DNA of 64,000 nt from Flavobacterium limnophilum (GCF_027111315.2 NZ_CP114289.2:2232001-2296000); one strand, 5' to 3'; positions 1 through 8,941 are shown, counted from the first letter of the stretch. The notes: generated by a model not told the origin, from the letters alone. Numbers and translations are program-made.

Positions 1-2
1 GC

Positions 3-1025
3 ATAAAAGAGGCAGTAGGAACCTATAAAGATATTTTTGCAGCACTCCTTTACACGGACACCTCCATCAAAAACTTTATGGAAGCGTATTCCAAAAGACC
101 GGAATACAAAAACACCATTTTCATCATTACGGGTGACCACCGATTGATTCCGATACCGCAAAAAGATGAATTATGTCGTTTTCACGTGCCGTTAATTATT
201 TATAGCCCGATGCTGAAAAAAGCAGAAAAATTCAAATCTGTCTCTTCTCATTGGGACGTTACTCCTAGCCTGCTTGCTTTTTTAATGAATAATTACCAGT
301 TCAACAAGCTGGCAAAAACAGCTTGGATGGGTGACGGATTGGACACCGCCAAAGAATTCAGGAACATTCACAAAATCCCTTTGATGAGATATAAAGGAAG
401 CATTAATGATTATATTTATAAAGATTATATGTATTCCGGCGGAGAACTCTATAAAATAAATGAAAATTTTGAAACCAATAAAATTTATGACGAAACCATG
501 GTCAAAACCATTGCGGACTCCTTGTTCAGTTTCAAAAAATTAAATGCTTATTTAACCCAGAAAAACAAAATTTTCCCGGCTTCTTTAAACATCTATTCAC
601 AACCGGCAGTCCAATTTTCCAAAGCCGAATTAGCAACAATAAAAGAACTGACAAAGGGATTGACTTTTGATCAGACTTTTCTTGCTGCCAGAGATTTGGC
701 ATTCAAAAAAGATTACAAAAAATCGAGATTGTTGTGTGATTATATCTTGAATGATGTGCCTAATTATTCCGAAGTCCGAACTTTAAAAGGAAGAATGTTG
801 GCTTGGGAAGGCAATTACAGAAAAGCGGAATCTGAATTATTGGATGCAATCAAAAGAACCCCTTTTGAAACCGATGCTTATTTGGCACTAATGGACGTGT
901 ATAAATGGTCAAACCAGAATGCAAAAGCAATTGAAATTGGCAAGAAAGCAATAGATTCTGGAATAAAGAACCCTGAAATAAAATCCAAATTGGCTCAGGC
1001 GTACAAAAATAAGCAAAAAGTCTAA
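3..1025 (+). CDS. Sulfatase/phosphoglycerol-transferase-like protein with C-terminal TPRs (5' end outside window)
   Basis: The open frame runs in from the left edge with no start codon, so only the last 341 residues are visible. The first part is the end of an alkaline-phosphatase-superfamily sulfatase fold: FIITGDH carries the late Asp-His metal ligands, followed by a segment of the VPLIIYSP type. This is typical of LTA-synthase or phosphoethanolamine-transferase relatives acting at the cell envelope. From about visible residue 215 the protein changes to tetratricopeptide repeats. The same TPR type begins the next gene, 77 bp downstream on the same strand, so the two products probably act together. 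The substrate cannot be read from this fragment. Confidence 0.75.
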   Translation: MKEAVGTYKDIFAALLYTDTSIKNFMEAYSKRPEYKNTIFIITGDHRLIPIPQKDELCRFHVPLIIYSPMLKKAEKFKSVSSHWDVTPSLLAFLMNNYQFNKLAKTAWMGDGLDTAKEFRNIHKIPLMRYKGSINDYIYKDYMYSGGELYKINENFETNKIYDETMVKTIADSLFSFKKLNAYLTQKNKIFPASLNIYSQPAVQFSKAELATIKELTKGLTFDQTFLAARDLAFKKDYKKSRLLCDYILNDVPNYSEVRTLKGRMLAWEGNYRKAESELLDAIKRTPFETDAYLALMDVYKWSNQNAKAIEIGKKAIDSGIKNPEIKSKLAQAYKNKQKV

Positions 1026-1102
1026 ACTGTAAAATATTAAGGATAGAGACAAGCTTGTACAACAATTGAAGCTGGGAATAAAAACACTTAACTTTCAAAA
1101 AC

Positions 1103-2371
1103 ATGATTTCAAAAATAGCTGCTAAACTGACTTTAATATTGCTGTTTTTATTTGCCTTTCAAATGTTTGGGCAGGACAAAAAATTCAGTGGAGACCCGGA
1201 CACCGCCTTCAAGACAGCCCGTGAATTGGCATTCAACAAGCAACGGAAACAAGCGCAGGATACTTTAGTTTTGATTTTGACAAAATATCCCGATTATCAC
1301 GACATCCGCGAATTTTTGGCAACAACCTATTCTTGGGACGAAGACTATAAAAAAGCCAGAAAAGAATTTACCTATATTTTAGACAAAGATTCCAAAAGAA
1401 AAACCACTTGGCTAGCGGCCATCAAGAATGAATTATGGGCAAATATGCCGTTTATCGCTTTGGAAATGTCAAATGACGCCTTGAAAATTTTCCCGAATGA
1501 TCCAGATATATTGTATTTGAAGGCCAGTGCCTATGAAAAAACAAAAAATCCTCTGGAAGCGCTGAGTACGATTCAATTGGTGCTAAATCAAAATCCGGAA
1601 AATCAAGAGGCAAAAGATTACAAAATTAATTTAAACAAAACCCTCAGTCAAAACACCATTGGAATTAATTCATCGGTAGACATTTATTCGGCAACATTTA
1701 ATCCAATGCAATACTACACATTCCGATATGGACGACAAACAAAATACGGAAGCATCATTGCAAAAGTGAATATAAACAGGAGATTTGATGAAAATGGCGC
1801 CCAATATGAAGTGGATTTATACCCCAAAATCACCAAGGGACTTTATGCCTATGTCAATTTCGGCTTGGCCAATTCTTTTCTGTTTCCAGATATGAGATAT
1901 GGTGCAGAGTTATACAAATCATTACCTAAAAGCTTTGAAGTTTCACTCGGTTTCCGAACGTTAAAGTATGCCACATCCACCACAAACATCTTCACGGGTT
2001 CCGTGGGTTGGTATAATGGAAACAACTATTGGTCTTTTCGTCCATACCTGACTCCAGGCGACACCGGAACCAGTAAATCGGGTAATCTGATTTTCAGAAG
2101 ATACCGAAGCGATGCCGATAATTATTTGGAACTTTCTGCAGGAATGGGCTATTCTCCCGAGAACAACCAGAATAATATTAGCGGAAATTTGGCTCCAATT
2201 GTCGATTTGAAATCGCAAAAAATCAATACTGGTTATTATTTTTCTTCACCCAACAAGCGAAATAATTGGGGAACACAATTTGGAGTTACCCACCAAGAAA
2301 AGAGTTTTGACCAAGGTAATTATTTTTGGATTTACACACTTGCCTTAAGTTGGGAATTGAAATTCAAATAA
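1103..2371 (+). CDS. TPR plus YaiO-family outer membrane beta-barrel protein
   Basis: This 422-residue protein starts with a signal peptide (hydrophobic core LILLFLFAFQ, cleavage near FGQ). Residues about 30-185 are TPRs, and residues about 195-422 are alternating amphipathic strands rich in Tyr, Gly and Asn that end in an aromatic-rich strand, as in YaiO-family outer membrane barrels. The neighbouring sulfatase-like gene carries a closely similar TPR segment, and such pairs recur in flavobacteria, probably for export or modification of a surface polymer. The family assignment is from remembered patterns. The transport substrate is unknown. Confidence 0.7.
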   Translation: MISKIAAKLTLILLFLFAFQMFGQDKKFSGDPDTAFKTARELAFNKQRKQAQDTLVLILTKYPDYHDIREFLATTYSWDEDYKKARKEFTYILDKDSKRKTTWLAAIKNELWANMPFIALEMSNDALKIFPNDPDILYLKASAYEKTKNPLEALSTIQLVLNQNPENQEAKDYKINLNKTLSQNTIGINSSVDIYSATFNPMQYYTFRYGRQTKYGSIIAKVNINRRFDENGAQYEVDLYPKITKGLYAYVNFGLANSFLFPDMRYGAELYKSLPKSFEVSLGFRTLKYATSTTNIFTGSVGWYNGNNYWSFRPYLTPGDTGTSKSGNLIFRRYRSDADNYLELSAGMGYSPENNQNNISGNLAPIVDLKSQKINTGYYFSSPNKRNNWGTQFGVTHQEKSFDQGNYFWIYTLALSWELKFK

Positions 2372-2418
2372 TGCAACCGTTAGCCATTTATCTACTTAAA
2401 ATGAAGACATTAACCAGA

Positions 2419-2602
2419 GCATTCGCTTTTAAAAAAGAAAAATAAAGTTAGCCACTAATTACGCCAATTGCCACTAATTTTTATCAAACTTGAAATTGAA
2501 TTGCACGAATTTTATCTATTTTTAAGAATTCGTGTAATTAAAAATACATTTAAATTTGTGTTTATTAGTGCAATTCGTGTCTAAAATTTTAAGAGTGAAT
2601 GC
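2419..2602. repeat. Imperfect inverted-repeat intergenic element, copy A
   Basis: The left end 2419-2434 (GCATTCGCTTTTAAAA) and right end 2587-2602 match as inverted repeats at 14 of 16 positions. The interior holds further inverted words: CACGAATT near 2508 and GCAATTCGTG near 2571. A better-preserved copy with the same ends lies at 32541-32728, and an interior-only relative lies at 8842-8914. No transposase is present, so this is a non-autonomous MITE-like or REP-like element. It fills nearly all of the 298-bp gap between the YaiO gene and the helicase. Confidence 0.7.
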
Positions 2603-2644
2603 CTTGTCTTTAAAAGGCAAATAGGAGTATCCTTAAAAATAACG

Positions 2645-2652
2645 TACCTTTG
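2645..2652 (+). promoter_or_regulatory. Bacteroidota -7 promoter element (TACCTTTG)
   Basis: TACCTTTG fits the TAnnTTTG consensus of the Bacteroidota primary sigma factor and lies 17 bp before the helicase ATG. I see no clear TTTG -33 box. The right end of the repeat element finishes 42 bp upstream. Confidence 0.55.
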
Positions 2653-2669
2653 CACAAAATTTACGTTTT

Positions 2670-4019
2670 ATGACCACTTTCGAACAATTCAATCTCCCTA
2701 AATCTGTACAAAAAGCAATCGATGATTTAGGATTTACCACCCCTACTCCCATTCAGGAAAAAACTTTTTCCGTGATAATGTCGGGACGTGATATGATGGG
2801 AATTGCACAAACAGGAACGGGTAAAACTTTCGCCTATTTATTGCCTTTATTAAAATTATATAAATTCACACCAGGTCATACTCCTAAAATAGTAATTCTG
2901 GTTCCAACGCGTGAATTAGTAGTTCAAGTTGTGGAAGAAGTTGAAAAATTAACCAAATATATGTCGGTTCGTACCGTTGGCATTTTTGGAGGAGTAAACA
3001 TCAATACTCAAAAAACAGTCGTTTATACGGGTTGTGACATTCTAGTAGGAACTCCGGGACGTGTCATGGATTTAACATTAGACAATGTCATCCGATTTGA
3101 AGAAATGCAAAAATTAGTCATCGATGAGTTTGACGAAATGCTAAATTTAGGTTTCCGTACCCAATTGACCGCTATTTTGGCGATGATGCCTAAAAAACGC
3201 CAAAACATTCTATTTTCAGCCACGATGACGGATGAAGTAGATAAAGTTTTGAATGACTATTTCGATTATCCTGAAGAGGTTACGCTTTCTGCCTCGGGAA
3301 CTCCATTGGAAAATATTACTCAAGTTACTTATAGTGTTCCCAACTTTAACACCAAAATCAATTTACTGAAGCACTTGTTGCAAACCAACGAAGATATGAG
3401 TCGTGTTTTGGTTTTTGTGAACAACAAGAAGATTTCGGATATGGTTCATACTCGAATAGAGGAAGATTTTGAAGGTCAATTTGGGGTTATCCACTCCAAT
3501 AAATCCCAGAATTATCGTTTGAGCACGATGGCAGAATTCCAAGAAGGAAATCTTCGTGGACTAATCACTACTGATATTATGGCGAGGGGTTTGGATATTT
3601 CGAATATTACCCACGTTATCAACTTTGAAATGCCCGAGCTTCCTGAATTGTATATGCACCGTATCGGTAGAACTGGTCGTGCCGATGCCACAGGAACAGC
3701 CATCAGTTTGATTACGCCTCGTGAAGAAGAATCAAAATTTGCCATTGAATTATTGATGGATATGGAATTGCCTGTTGAGACTTTTCCTGAAACCGTTGAA
3801 ATATCCTTGAAACTAATCGAACCTGAAAAAGACCGTCAGCCGATGAAGTTCATGATGAAAAAGGTAAAACTGGAAGGCGATGGCGCATTCCACGAGAAAA
3901 GTAAAAAGAACAAGAAAGTCAATCTCGGTGGGCCTGGTGTAACCAAGAAAAAAACACACGGCTCCGTCAATAGAAATATGCTGAAAAACCAAGCCAAAAA
4001 GCGCAAGGACAAGAAATAA
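2670..4019 (+). CDS. DEAD-box ATP-dependent RNA helicase, RhlE/CshA-like
   Basis: This 449-residue protein has the complete SF2 helicase motif set: Q motif (FEQFNLPKSVQKAI, TPIQ), motif I AQTGTGKT at 46-53, PTRELV, TPGRVMD, SAT, ARGLDI and HRIGRTGRA. Motif II reads DEFD (152-155) where the family has DEAD. The acidic Asp and Glu that coordinate magnesium are kept, so activity is still likely. The last 60 residues are a lysine-rich RNA-binding tail. Such helicases unwind structured RNA during ribosome assembly, mRNA decay or cold adaptation. The gene is monocistronic and ends at a long hairpin. Which RhlE/CshA paralogue this is remains uncertain. Confidence 0.92.
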   Translation: MTTFEQFNLPKSVQKAIDDLGFTTPTPIQEKTFSVIMSGRDMMGIAQTGTGKTFAYLLPLLKLYKFTPGHTPKIVILVPTRELVVQVVEEVEKLTKYMSVRTVGIFGGVNINTQKTVVYTGCDILVGTPGRVMDLTLDNVIRFEEMQKLVIDEFDEMLNLGFRTQLTAILAMMPKKRQNILFSATMTDEVDKVLNDYFDYPEEVTLSASGTPLENITQVTYSVPNFNTKINLLKHLLQTNEDMSRVLVFVNNKKISDMVHTRIEEDFEGQFGVIHSNKSQNYRLSTMAEFQEGNLRGLITTDIMARGLDISNITHVINFEMPELPELYMHRIGRTGRADATGTAISLITPREEESKFAIELLMDMELPVETFPETVEISLKLIEPEKDRQPMKFMMKKVKLEGDGAFHEKSKKNKKVNLGGPGVTKKKTHGSVNRNMLKNQAKKRKDKK

Positions 4020-4026
4020 AAAATAA

Positions 4027-4098
4027 CTATTTGTCACGCTGGAAGCGTCTCAACTCAAATGAGCAACTTAATCTAGACGCTTCCAGCGTGACAAATAG
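4027..4098. terminator. Perfect 24-bp-arm inverted repeat between convergent genes
   Basis: The arms 4027-4050 and 4075-4098 are exact reverse complements (core TTTGTCACGCTGGAAGCGTC) around a 24-base loop. The site lies between the converging helicase and lactonase genes, so it could end transcription from both sides. It lacks a strong T-run and is more perfect than usual for a terminator, so a dispersed palindromic repeat is an alternative. Confidence 0.65.
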
Positions 4099-4158
4099 CA
4101 AGAATAAATATAGCCAAACAAAAGACTACGAAATAAATATAATTGGATAACTATTTCT

Positions 4159-5271
4159 TTACTGCTTCGTAAACACCAAACAAACTGGTGAACACAATTC
4201 TATCTTTTTTCCGGTATTGCTAAGTATTCCTGTCTTTTTGTCTCTTTTGAAAATCACGATATCATTGGTATATTGATGCCCCACCAAAAGAAAATTTCCC
4301 GTTGGATCAATATTGAAATTTCGAGGTCCTTTTCCTAAAGTGCTCGTTCTTTGCACCAATTCCAATTTTCCGTTTTTCAAAATTTTAAAAACCGAAATAT
4401 CATTGGCAGTTCCTCGATTGGTAGCATACAAAAACTTCCCGTCAGGCGAAATATGGATATCGGCTGCTCCAATATCTCCTTTAAAATCTGGCGCAACAAC
4501 TGTAGTTTCGCTTACTTTTTTCAACATTCCCTCGGCATAACTAAACGAAGTTATGGTTCCGTCCAATTCTTGCAAAACGTACACATATTTACCGTCTTTA
4601 CTGAAGATTAAATGTCTCGGACCACTTCCAGGTTTAACATCAATACTGCTTTTGAGCGTTAAAACTTCTGTCGCGGAATTTGGATTATTTTGGTACAAAT
4701 ACACTTTGTCGGTTCCTAAATCATTGGCCAAAACATATTTTTTGTCTGGCGAAAAATATACCATATGGGCGTGTGGTGCTTCTTGTCGACTGGCATTGAT
4801 GCTTTTTCCGGTGTGTTGCACAACTTGTTTAACTACACCAATACTTCCATCACTATTTTTACCCAAAACCGAGATACTACCACTGGAATAATTGGCCGTA
4901 ATCACGTTTTTTTCATCATTGATTATGTAACAAGGATTCAATCCGTTTGGATTTTGATAATTAATAAAATCCAATTTTCCACTTTTTGAATTAAATCCAA
5001 AAGCACTAACTGAACTTTTTTTATCGTTTTCGCTTACCGAATAGACAAATTTATTGTCGTTGGAAACCGTTAAATAACTAGGATTGATAATTTTTTCGGT
5101 ATTACTTTTAAGACTGAAATCTCCCGTATTCGAATCGAATTCATACACATAAATCCCTTTACTTTCGCAACTTTTGGTGTAAGTTCCAACAATCAAATTG
5201 AGTTTGTTTTCCTGGGCTTGTAATGTTGTCAAAGCTAAAATGGAAAGAAGAATGGTAACTGTATTTTTCAT
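4159..5271 (-). CDS. Secreted lactonase-family seven-bladed beta-propeller protein (6-phosphogluconolactonase-like)
   Basis: This 370-residue protein begins with a signal peptide (TILLSILALTTLQAQ). The rest consists of repeated propeller blades with motifs such as SPDKKYV, SKDGKYVYVL and SPDGKFLYATNRG, and the PRHLIFS and GPRNFNIDPTGNFLLVG segments typical of the lactonase family (YbhE/Pgl type). Cytoplasmic members hydrolyse 6-phosphogluconolactone. The signal peptide makes that role doubtful here, and a periplasmic or surface sugar-lactone function is more plausible. It stands alone, converging on the helicase across a large hairpin. Confidence 0.8.
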   Translation of the reverse strand: MKNTVTILLSILALTTLQAQENKLNLIVGTYTKSCESKGIYVYEFDSNTGDFSLKSNTEKIINPSYLTVSNDNKFVYSVSENDKKSSVSAFGFNSKSGKLDFINYQNPNGLNPCYIINDEKNVITANYSSGSISVLGKNSDGSIGVVKQVVQHTGKSINASRQEAPHAHMVYFSPDKKYVLANDLGTDKVYLYQNNPNSATEVLTLKSSIDVKPGSGPRHLIFSKDGKYVYVLQELDGTITSFSYAEGMLKKVSETTVVAPDFKGDIGAADIHISPDGKFLYATNRGTANDISVFKILKNGKLELVQRTSTLGKGPRNFNIDPTGNFLLVGHQYTNDIVIFKRDKKTGILSNTGKKIELCSPVCLVFTKQ

Positions 5272-5314
5272 ATTATGTCTATTGAATTTGTTATTGAAAT
5301 TGCAATTGATATTG

Positions 5315-6133
5315 CTACTGTTTTTTATCTTCCAAAAGTGTCTTTGAAGAAATACTTGTAACTACTTTTTTACCCGTCTTGGCTTCCAATTCTTTCAAAG
5401 CAACTTTGGCTACATTTCCGCCTTGTTGCGCCACTTTTTGACTTTCCGCAAAATTCTTTGGATCAACCGCCTGCGAAATATCTTTGGTTGAAGCTTCGGC
5501 AAGCATATTCAAAATCAACTCCGTATTACTCATATTATCCCGAAGATTTTCTTTTTTCAAACCCTTCAAAATTTTGTATTCTTTGGTTGTTTTATCAGAC
5601 CAAGCTTTTGTAATTATATCGGTTAATATGGCAAATTGTGTACCTTCTTTCAATCCTCTACTTTTCCATTCGTCAGTAAGTTCTTTTCTAATTTCAATGC
5701 TTTTCAAACGCTGATTAATCCAGTTTTCAGAATAACCCAATTGCAAATAATGTTGCAAAGCCCTGTCAATTCCTATTTCGGGATCCTGCATTTCGTCTAA
5801 TCTTTCGCTACCTACTTGAGCCAACCAAAGCTTAAAAGGTTCTGCTTTTGGCGATGGAATGGATTGGATTAAGCGAAATAAATGAGTCGTGTTTAAACAA
5901 TCCGTAGCATATTTTTTCCCATCAGCTGCAACAAATTTCAGTTGTACGATATTATCGTACAACTGACTTCCTTCCTTGGTTAGTTTCTTTTTTAAATCAG
6001 TCCAATATCTTTTTGGAATAGAACTACCTGTTAAAACTTCTATTACATCTACAACCGAAAAATACCATTGCTCCTCTTTTTCATCCCAATAGGAACGCAT
6101 TCTTTTATCTTCAAATAATTTTATGTCGCTCAT
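5315..6133 (-). CDS. BRO family N-terminal (Bro-N) domain protein
   Basis: The first ~105 of 272 residues match the BRO-N/phage antirepressor domain: WYFSVVDVIEVLT, RYWTDLKKKL, and a DCLNTTHLFRLIQSIPSPKAEPFKLWL segment read in order. The remainder is helical and charged and resembles chromosomal BRO-type proteins rather than a phage KilA-C or ANT domain. These proteins bind DNA, but their role in bacteria is mostly unknown. No other phage genes are near, so this is likely a resident single gene. It lies 43 bp upstream of the lactonase gene on the same strand and 23 bp downstream of the broken channel gene. Confidence 0.75.
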   Translation of the reverse strand: MSDIKLFEDKRMRSYWDEKEEQWYFSVVDVIEVLTGSSIPKRYWTDLKKKLTKEGSQLYDNIVQLKFVAADGKKYATDCLNTTHLFRLIQSIPSPKAEPFKLWLAQVGSERLDEMQDPEIGIDRALQHYLQLGYSENWINQRLKSIEIRKELTDEWKSRGLKEGTQFAILTDIITKAWSDKTTKEYKILKGLKKENLRDNMSNTELILNMLAEASTKDISQAVDPKNFAESQKVAQQGGNVAKVALKELEAKTGKKVVTSISSKTLLEDKKQ

Positions 6134-6156
6134 AATTATTTTGCGTTTAAAGTTTA

Positions 6157-6809
6157 TTACTTTTCTCTTTCCTCAACAAACAAAGACGATGCGTAAGCGG
6201 TAAATGTTCCAAAAAGCCCAACTCCAGCGGTCATCAATACAACGGCAATAATTCTACCTTCTGTTGTTACTGGAAATTTATCTCCATAACCAACCGTTGT
6301 TATTGTAACATAAGCCCACCACAAAGCATCTTCAGCCGTTTTTATATTTCCTTCTTTTGTATTTTCAACCTGTAAAATAGCTATCGATGAAAATATTATC
6401 AGCATTACTGCAAAAATGGAAACAGTTGTAAATGTTCCTTTTGCCTTATTCTTGAAAATGTGATGCAAAAGCATTCTCGAAGAACGGAAAGCTCTAACAA
6501 TTCTGAACAACCTAATCAATCTTAACAATCTTCCTGCTCTAAAATAATTTATCATTGGAATACTTGAAATTAAATCAATCCAACCCCATCGCATAAATTT
6601 CAATTTGTTCTCAGCCTTATAAAAACGAACAGTAAAATCTACAAAAATAGGAGGCAAATGACATTGTCAATGAATTTTAAAAGTTTGGAAGTTTCTGGCG
6701 GTAAAACAAAAATTGTTTCTAATAATAATGCTCCTAACACATAAATCGTTAGAACCATTATTATAATATTAAAGTACCCCAATTTATCTTCCTTTACTGT
6801 TGTATCCAT
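6157..6809 (-). pseudogene. Voltage-gated potassium channel, frameshifted at a homopolymer
   Basis: A start at 6809 (MDTTVKEDKLGYFN) gives the first transmembrane helix and FIDNVIC, then stops at a TAG just after a run of five T on the coding strand (A5 at 6643-6647). The other frame continues with VDFTVRFYKAENK, an arginine-rich S4 helix (RAGRLLRLIRLFRIVRAF), and the pore helix and filter TTVGYGD. One extra T in the run would join both parts into one ordinary ion-transport protein of about 217 residues. The downstream frame has only a TTG start lacking S1. The cause may be a real mutation, slippage or a sequencing error. Confidence 0.8.
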
Positions 6810-6894
6810 TGATTTTATAAAATTTATTCCTCAAATATAATCTAAATTCCTGCAAAATCTGAAATCCAATTTCTTAAATATAAAATCAAAATAC

Positions 6895-6902
6895 TATCTT
6901 TG
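6895..6902 (+). promoter_or_regulatory. Bacteroidota -7 promoter element (TATCTTTG) almost abutting the start codon
   Basis: TATCTTTG matches TAnnTTTG and ends only four bases before the ATG at 6907. Transcription would then begin at or next to the start codon, giving a leaderless or nearly leaderless mRNA. Confidence 0.5.
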
Positions 6903-6906
6903 AAAA

Positions 6907-8835
6907 ATGCAATTCAAACATCCAGAAATCCTCTATTTCCTTTTCTTGTTGGTTATACCAATTCTGGTTCATTTGTTTCAATTGCGCCGTTTCAAAAAGG
7001 AATATTTCACGAATGTCCGTTTCCTGAAAGAGCTTTCCATTCAAACCCGAAAGAGTTCCAAAATCAAGAAATGGCTGCTTTTAGCCACTCGTTTGTTATT
7101 GTTAACTTGCATTATCATTGCTTTTGCCCAGCCTTTTTTCAAAGCCAAAGACAGCAAAAACAATTCCAACGAAATGTATATCGTTTTGGATAATTCTTTT
7201 TCGATGCAAGCCAAAGGTCAAAAAGGTGAACTACTGAAAAGAGCCGTTCAGGAATTGCTGGAAAACACACCCGAAAATCAAACTTTTTCCCTGATTACTA
7301 ATTCCGAAACGTTTTGGAACACCGATATCAAATCCATTCGAACGGAATTACAAAACCTAAAATACAGTGCGTTGCCGTTTCAGTTGGAAAGTGCAATGGC
7401 AAAAATAAAATCCAGAAAATCAGCTTTTAACAAAGATATTGTCGTGATTACTGACGCTGTTGGATTGGAATCCAAACAAGTAAAAAGCATTGACAAAGAT
7501 TTCAATACGTATTTTATTATCCCGGAAACGGAACACGAAAACAACACTTCGATTGACAGCGTTTTTATTCATCAAACTCTGGACGATTTCTATGAAATTG
7601 GTTTAAAATTATCTGCTTTTGGCGAAAAAGACAAGCAAATTCCTGTCGCTCTATACAATCAAAATAAACTGATTGCAAAGACTCTGACGAAATTTGAAAC
7701 CAAAGACAAAACCATCTATTTTACTATTCCGAAAAAGGATTTCCACGGTTATGCTTCTATAATTGACAATGGATTGGAATACGATAACAATTTGTATTTC
7801 AGCATTTCGAAACCTAAAAAAAACAATGTAATCAGCATTGGAACGCCTGAAAAATCGAACTTTTTGTCACGAATTTATACCAATGACGAATTCAATTTCA
7901 ACAATTTTTCGATTGAAACCTTGGATTACAATGCGCTCGAAAAGCAAAATACGATTGTTTTAAATGAATTGGATGAAATTCCGCAAGCCTTGCAAACCAC
8001 TTTGAAATCATTCGTGGAAAAAGGCGGAAATCTTGTTCTTATTCCATCAGCAAAAACTTCTACGACAAACCTCAATCCGTTTTTGAAAATCTTTGGAAAC
8101 ATCCAATTCAAATCTTTGGAAAACAAGGAAAAATTAATCACTAAAATAAACTTCAATCATCCTTTGTTTAGTGGTGTTTTCGAGAATAAAATCAATAATT
8201 TTCAATATCCAAAAACGAAAACTTTTTTTAGAATTACTGGCTCTAATCCAGCGGTATTGTATTATGAAGATCAGACTACGTTTTTGACTTCCATTAGCAA
8301 TCCAATTTCTTCTGTTTATGTTTTTGCTGCGCCAATTAATCAGGAAAATTCCAATTTTCAACAATCGCCTTTGATTGTTCCTGTTTTTTACAAAATGGGG
8401 ATTCATAATCAAAATAATGGCGTGAATGCCTTGACAATCGGCAATAACAATCCATTTTTGGTTGATGCCACTTTGTCAAAAGACGAAATTTTGAAAGTTC
8501 AAAACGATGCTGAAACCTTTATTCCTGTACAACAAATGCTGAACGATAAAGTAAAGTTGACATTCAACGATTATCCAGAACTAGCAGGAAATTTTGGAAT
8601 TTACAACCAAAAAGAACGTTTACAAAACATCAGTTTTAACTACAATAGAACCGAAAGTGATTTGGCTCAAGCCAATGAAAATGTCCTTTCTGACTACAAA
8701 ACCATCGATTCTATTGAAACTGTTTTCGATACCTTACAAACCGACCGAACCGACAGTCAAATTTGGAAATGGTTTGTTATATTTGCATTGCTTTTTCTGG
8801 TAACCGAAATGGCAATTATACGATTTGTGAAGTAA
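6907..8835 (+). CDS. BatA-domain (aerotolerance regulator N-terminal) membrane protein with vWA domain
   Basis: This 642-residue protein opens with the conserved BatA N-terminus: FLFLLVIPILVHLFQLRRFKK, then the FLKEL and second membrane helix region at residues 58-78. A von Willebrand A domain follows, with the metal-site motif DNSFS in IVLDNSFSMQ and a DIVVITDAVG strand. A last helix at about residues 620-640 anchors the C-terminus. The family is membrane-bound and linked to envelope stress or aerotolerance, but its exact function is unsettled. The start is supported by the conserved N-terminus. It lies 106 bp upstream of the dihydroorotase-like gene, with a repeat element between. Confidence 0.82.
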   Translation: MQFKHPEILYFLFLLVIPILVHLFQLRRFKKEYFTNVRFLKELSIQTRKSSKIKKWLLLATRLLLLTCIIIAFAQPFFKAKDSKNNSNEMYIVLDNSFSMQAKGQKGELLKRAVQELLENTPENQTFSLITNSETFWNTDIKSIRTELQNLKYSALPFQLESAMAKIKSRKSAFNKDIVVITDAVGLESKQVKSIDKDFNTYFIIPETEHENNTSIDSVFIHQTLDDFYEIGLKLSAFGEKDKQIPVALYNQNKLIAKTLTKFETKDKTIYFTIPKKDFHGYASIIDNGLEYDNNLYFSISKPKKNNVISIGTPEKSNFLSRIYTNDEFNFNNFSIETLDYNALEKQNTIVLNELDEIPQALQTTLKSFVEKGGNLVLIPSAKTSTTNLNPFLKIFGNIQFKSLENKEKLITKINFNHPLFSGVFENKINNFQYPKTKTFFRITGSNPAVLYYEDQTTFLTSISNPISSVYVFAAPINQENSNFQQSPLIVPVFYKMGIHNQNNGVNALTIGNNNPFLVDATLSKDEILKVQNDAETFIPVQQMLNDKVKLTFNDYPELAGNFGIYNQKERLQNISFNYNRTESDLAQANENVLSDYKTIDSIETVFDTLQTDRTDSQIWKWFVIFALLFLVTEMAIIRFVK

Positions 8836-8841
8836 AAAATT

Positions 8842-8914
8842 AGACACAGATTTCACGAATTTTCACGAATTTATTTAAAATAATTTGTGGAAATTTGTGC
8901 AATTCGTGGCGAAA
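8842..8914. repeat. Interior fragment of the inverted-repeat intergenic element, copy B
   Basis: The left part has two CACGAATT words, and the right part has ATTTGTGG and GCAATTCGTG, which form an imperfect hairpin. These words match the interior of the copies at 2419-2602 and 32541-32728. The outer GCATTCGC ends are missing, so this is a shortened or decayed copy. Confidence 0.55.
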
Positions 8915-8941
8915 AGAAATATTCAATAATTAGAAAGTACT

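Noticed and set aside
5315..6133. Prophage remnant suggested by the BRO-N gene
   Set aside because: No integrase, structural or lysis genes are near, and chromosomal BRO-N genes are common.
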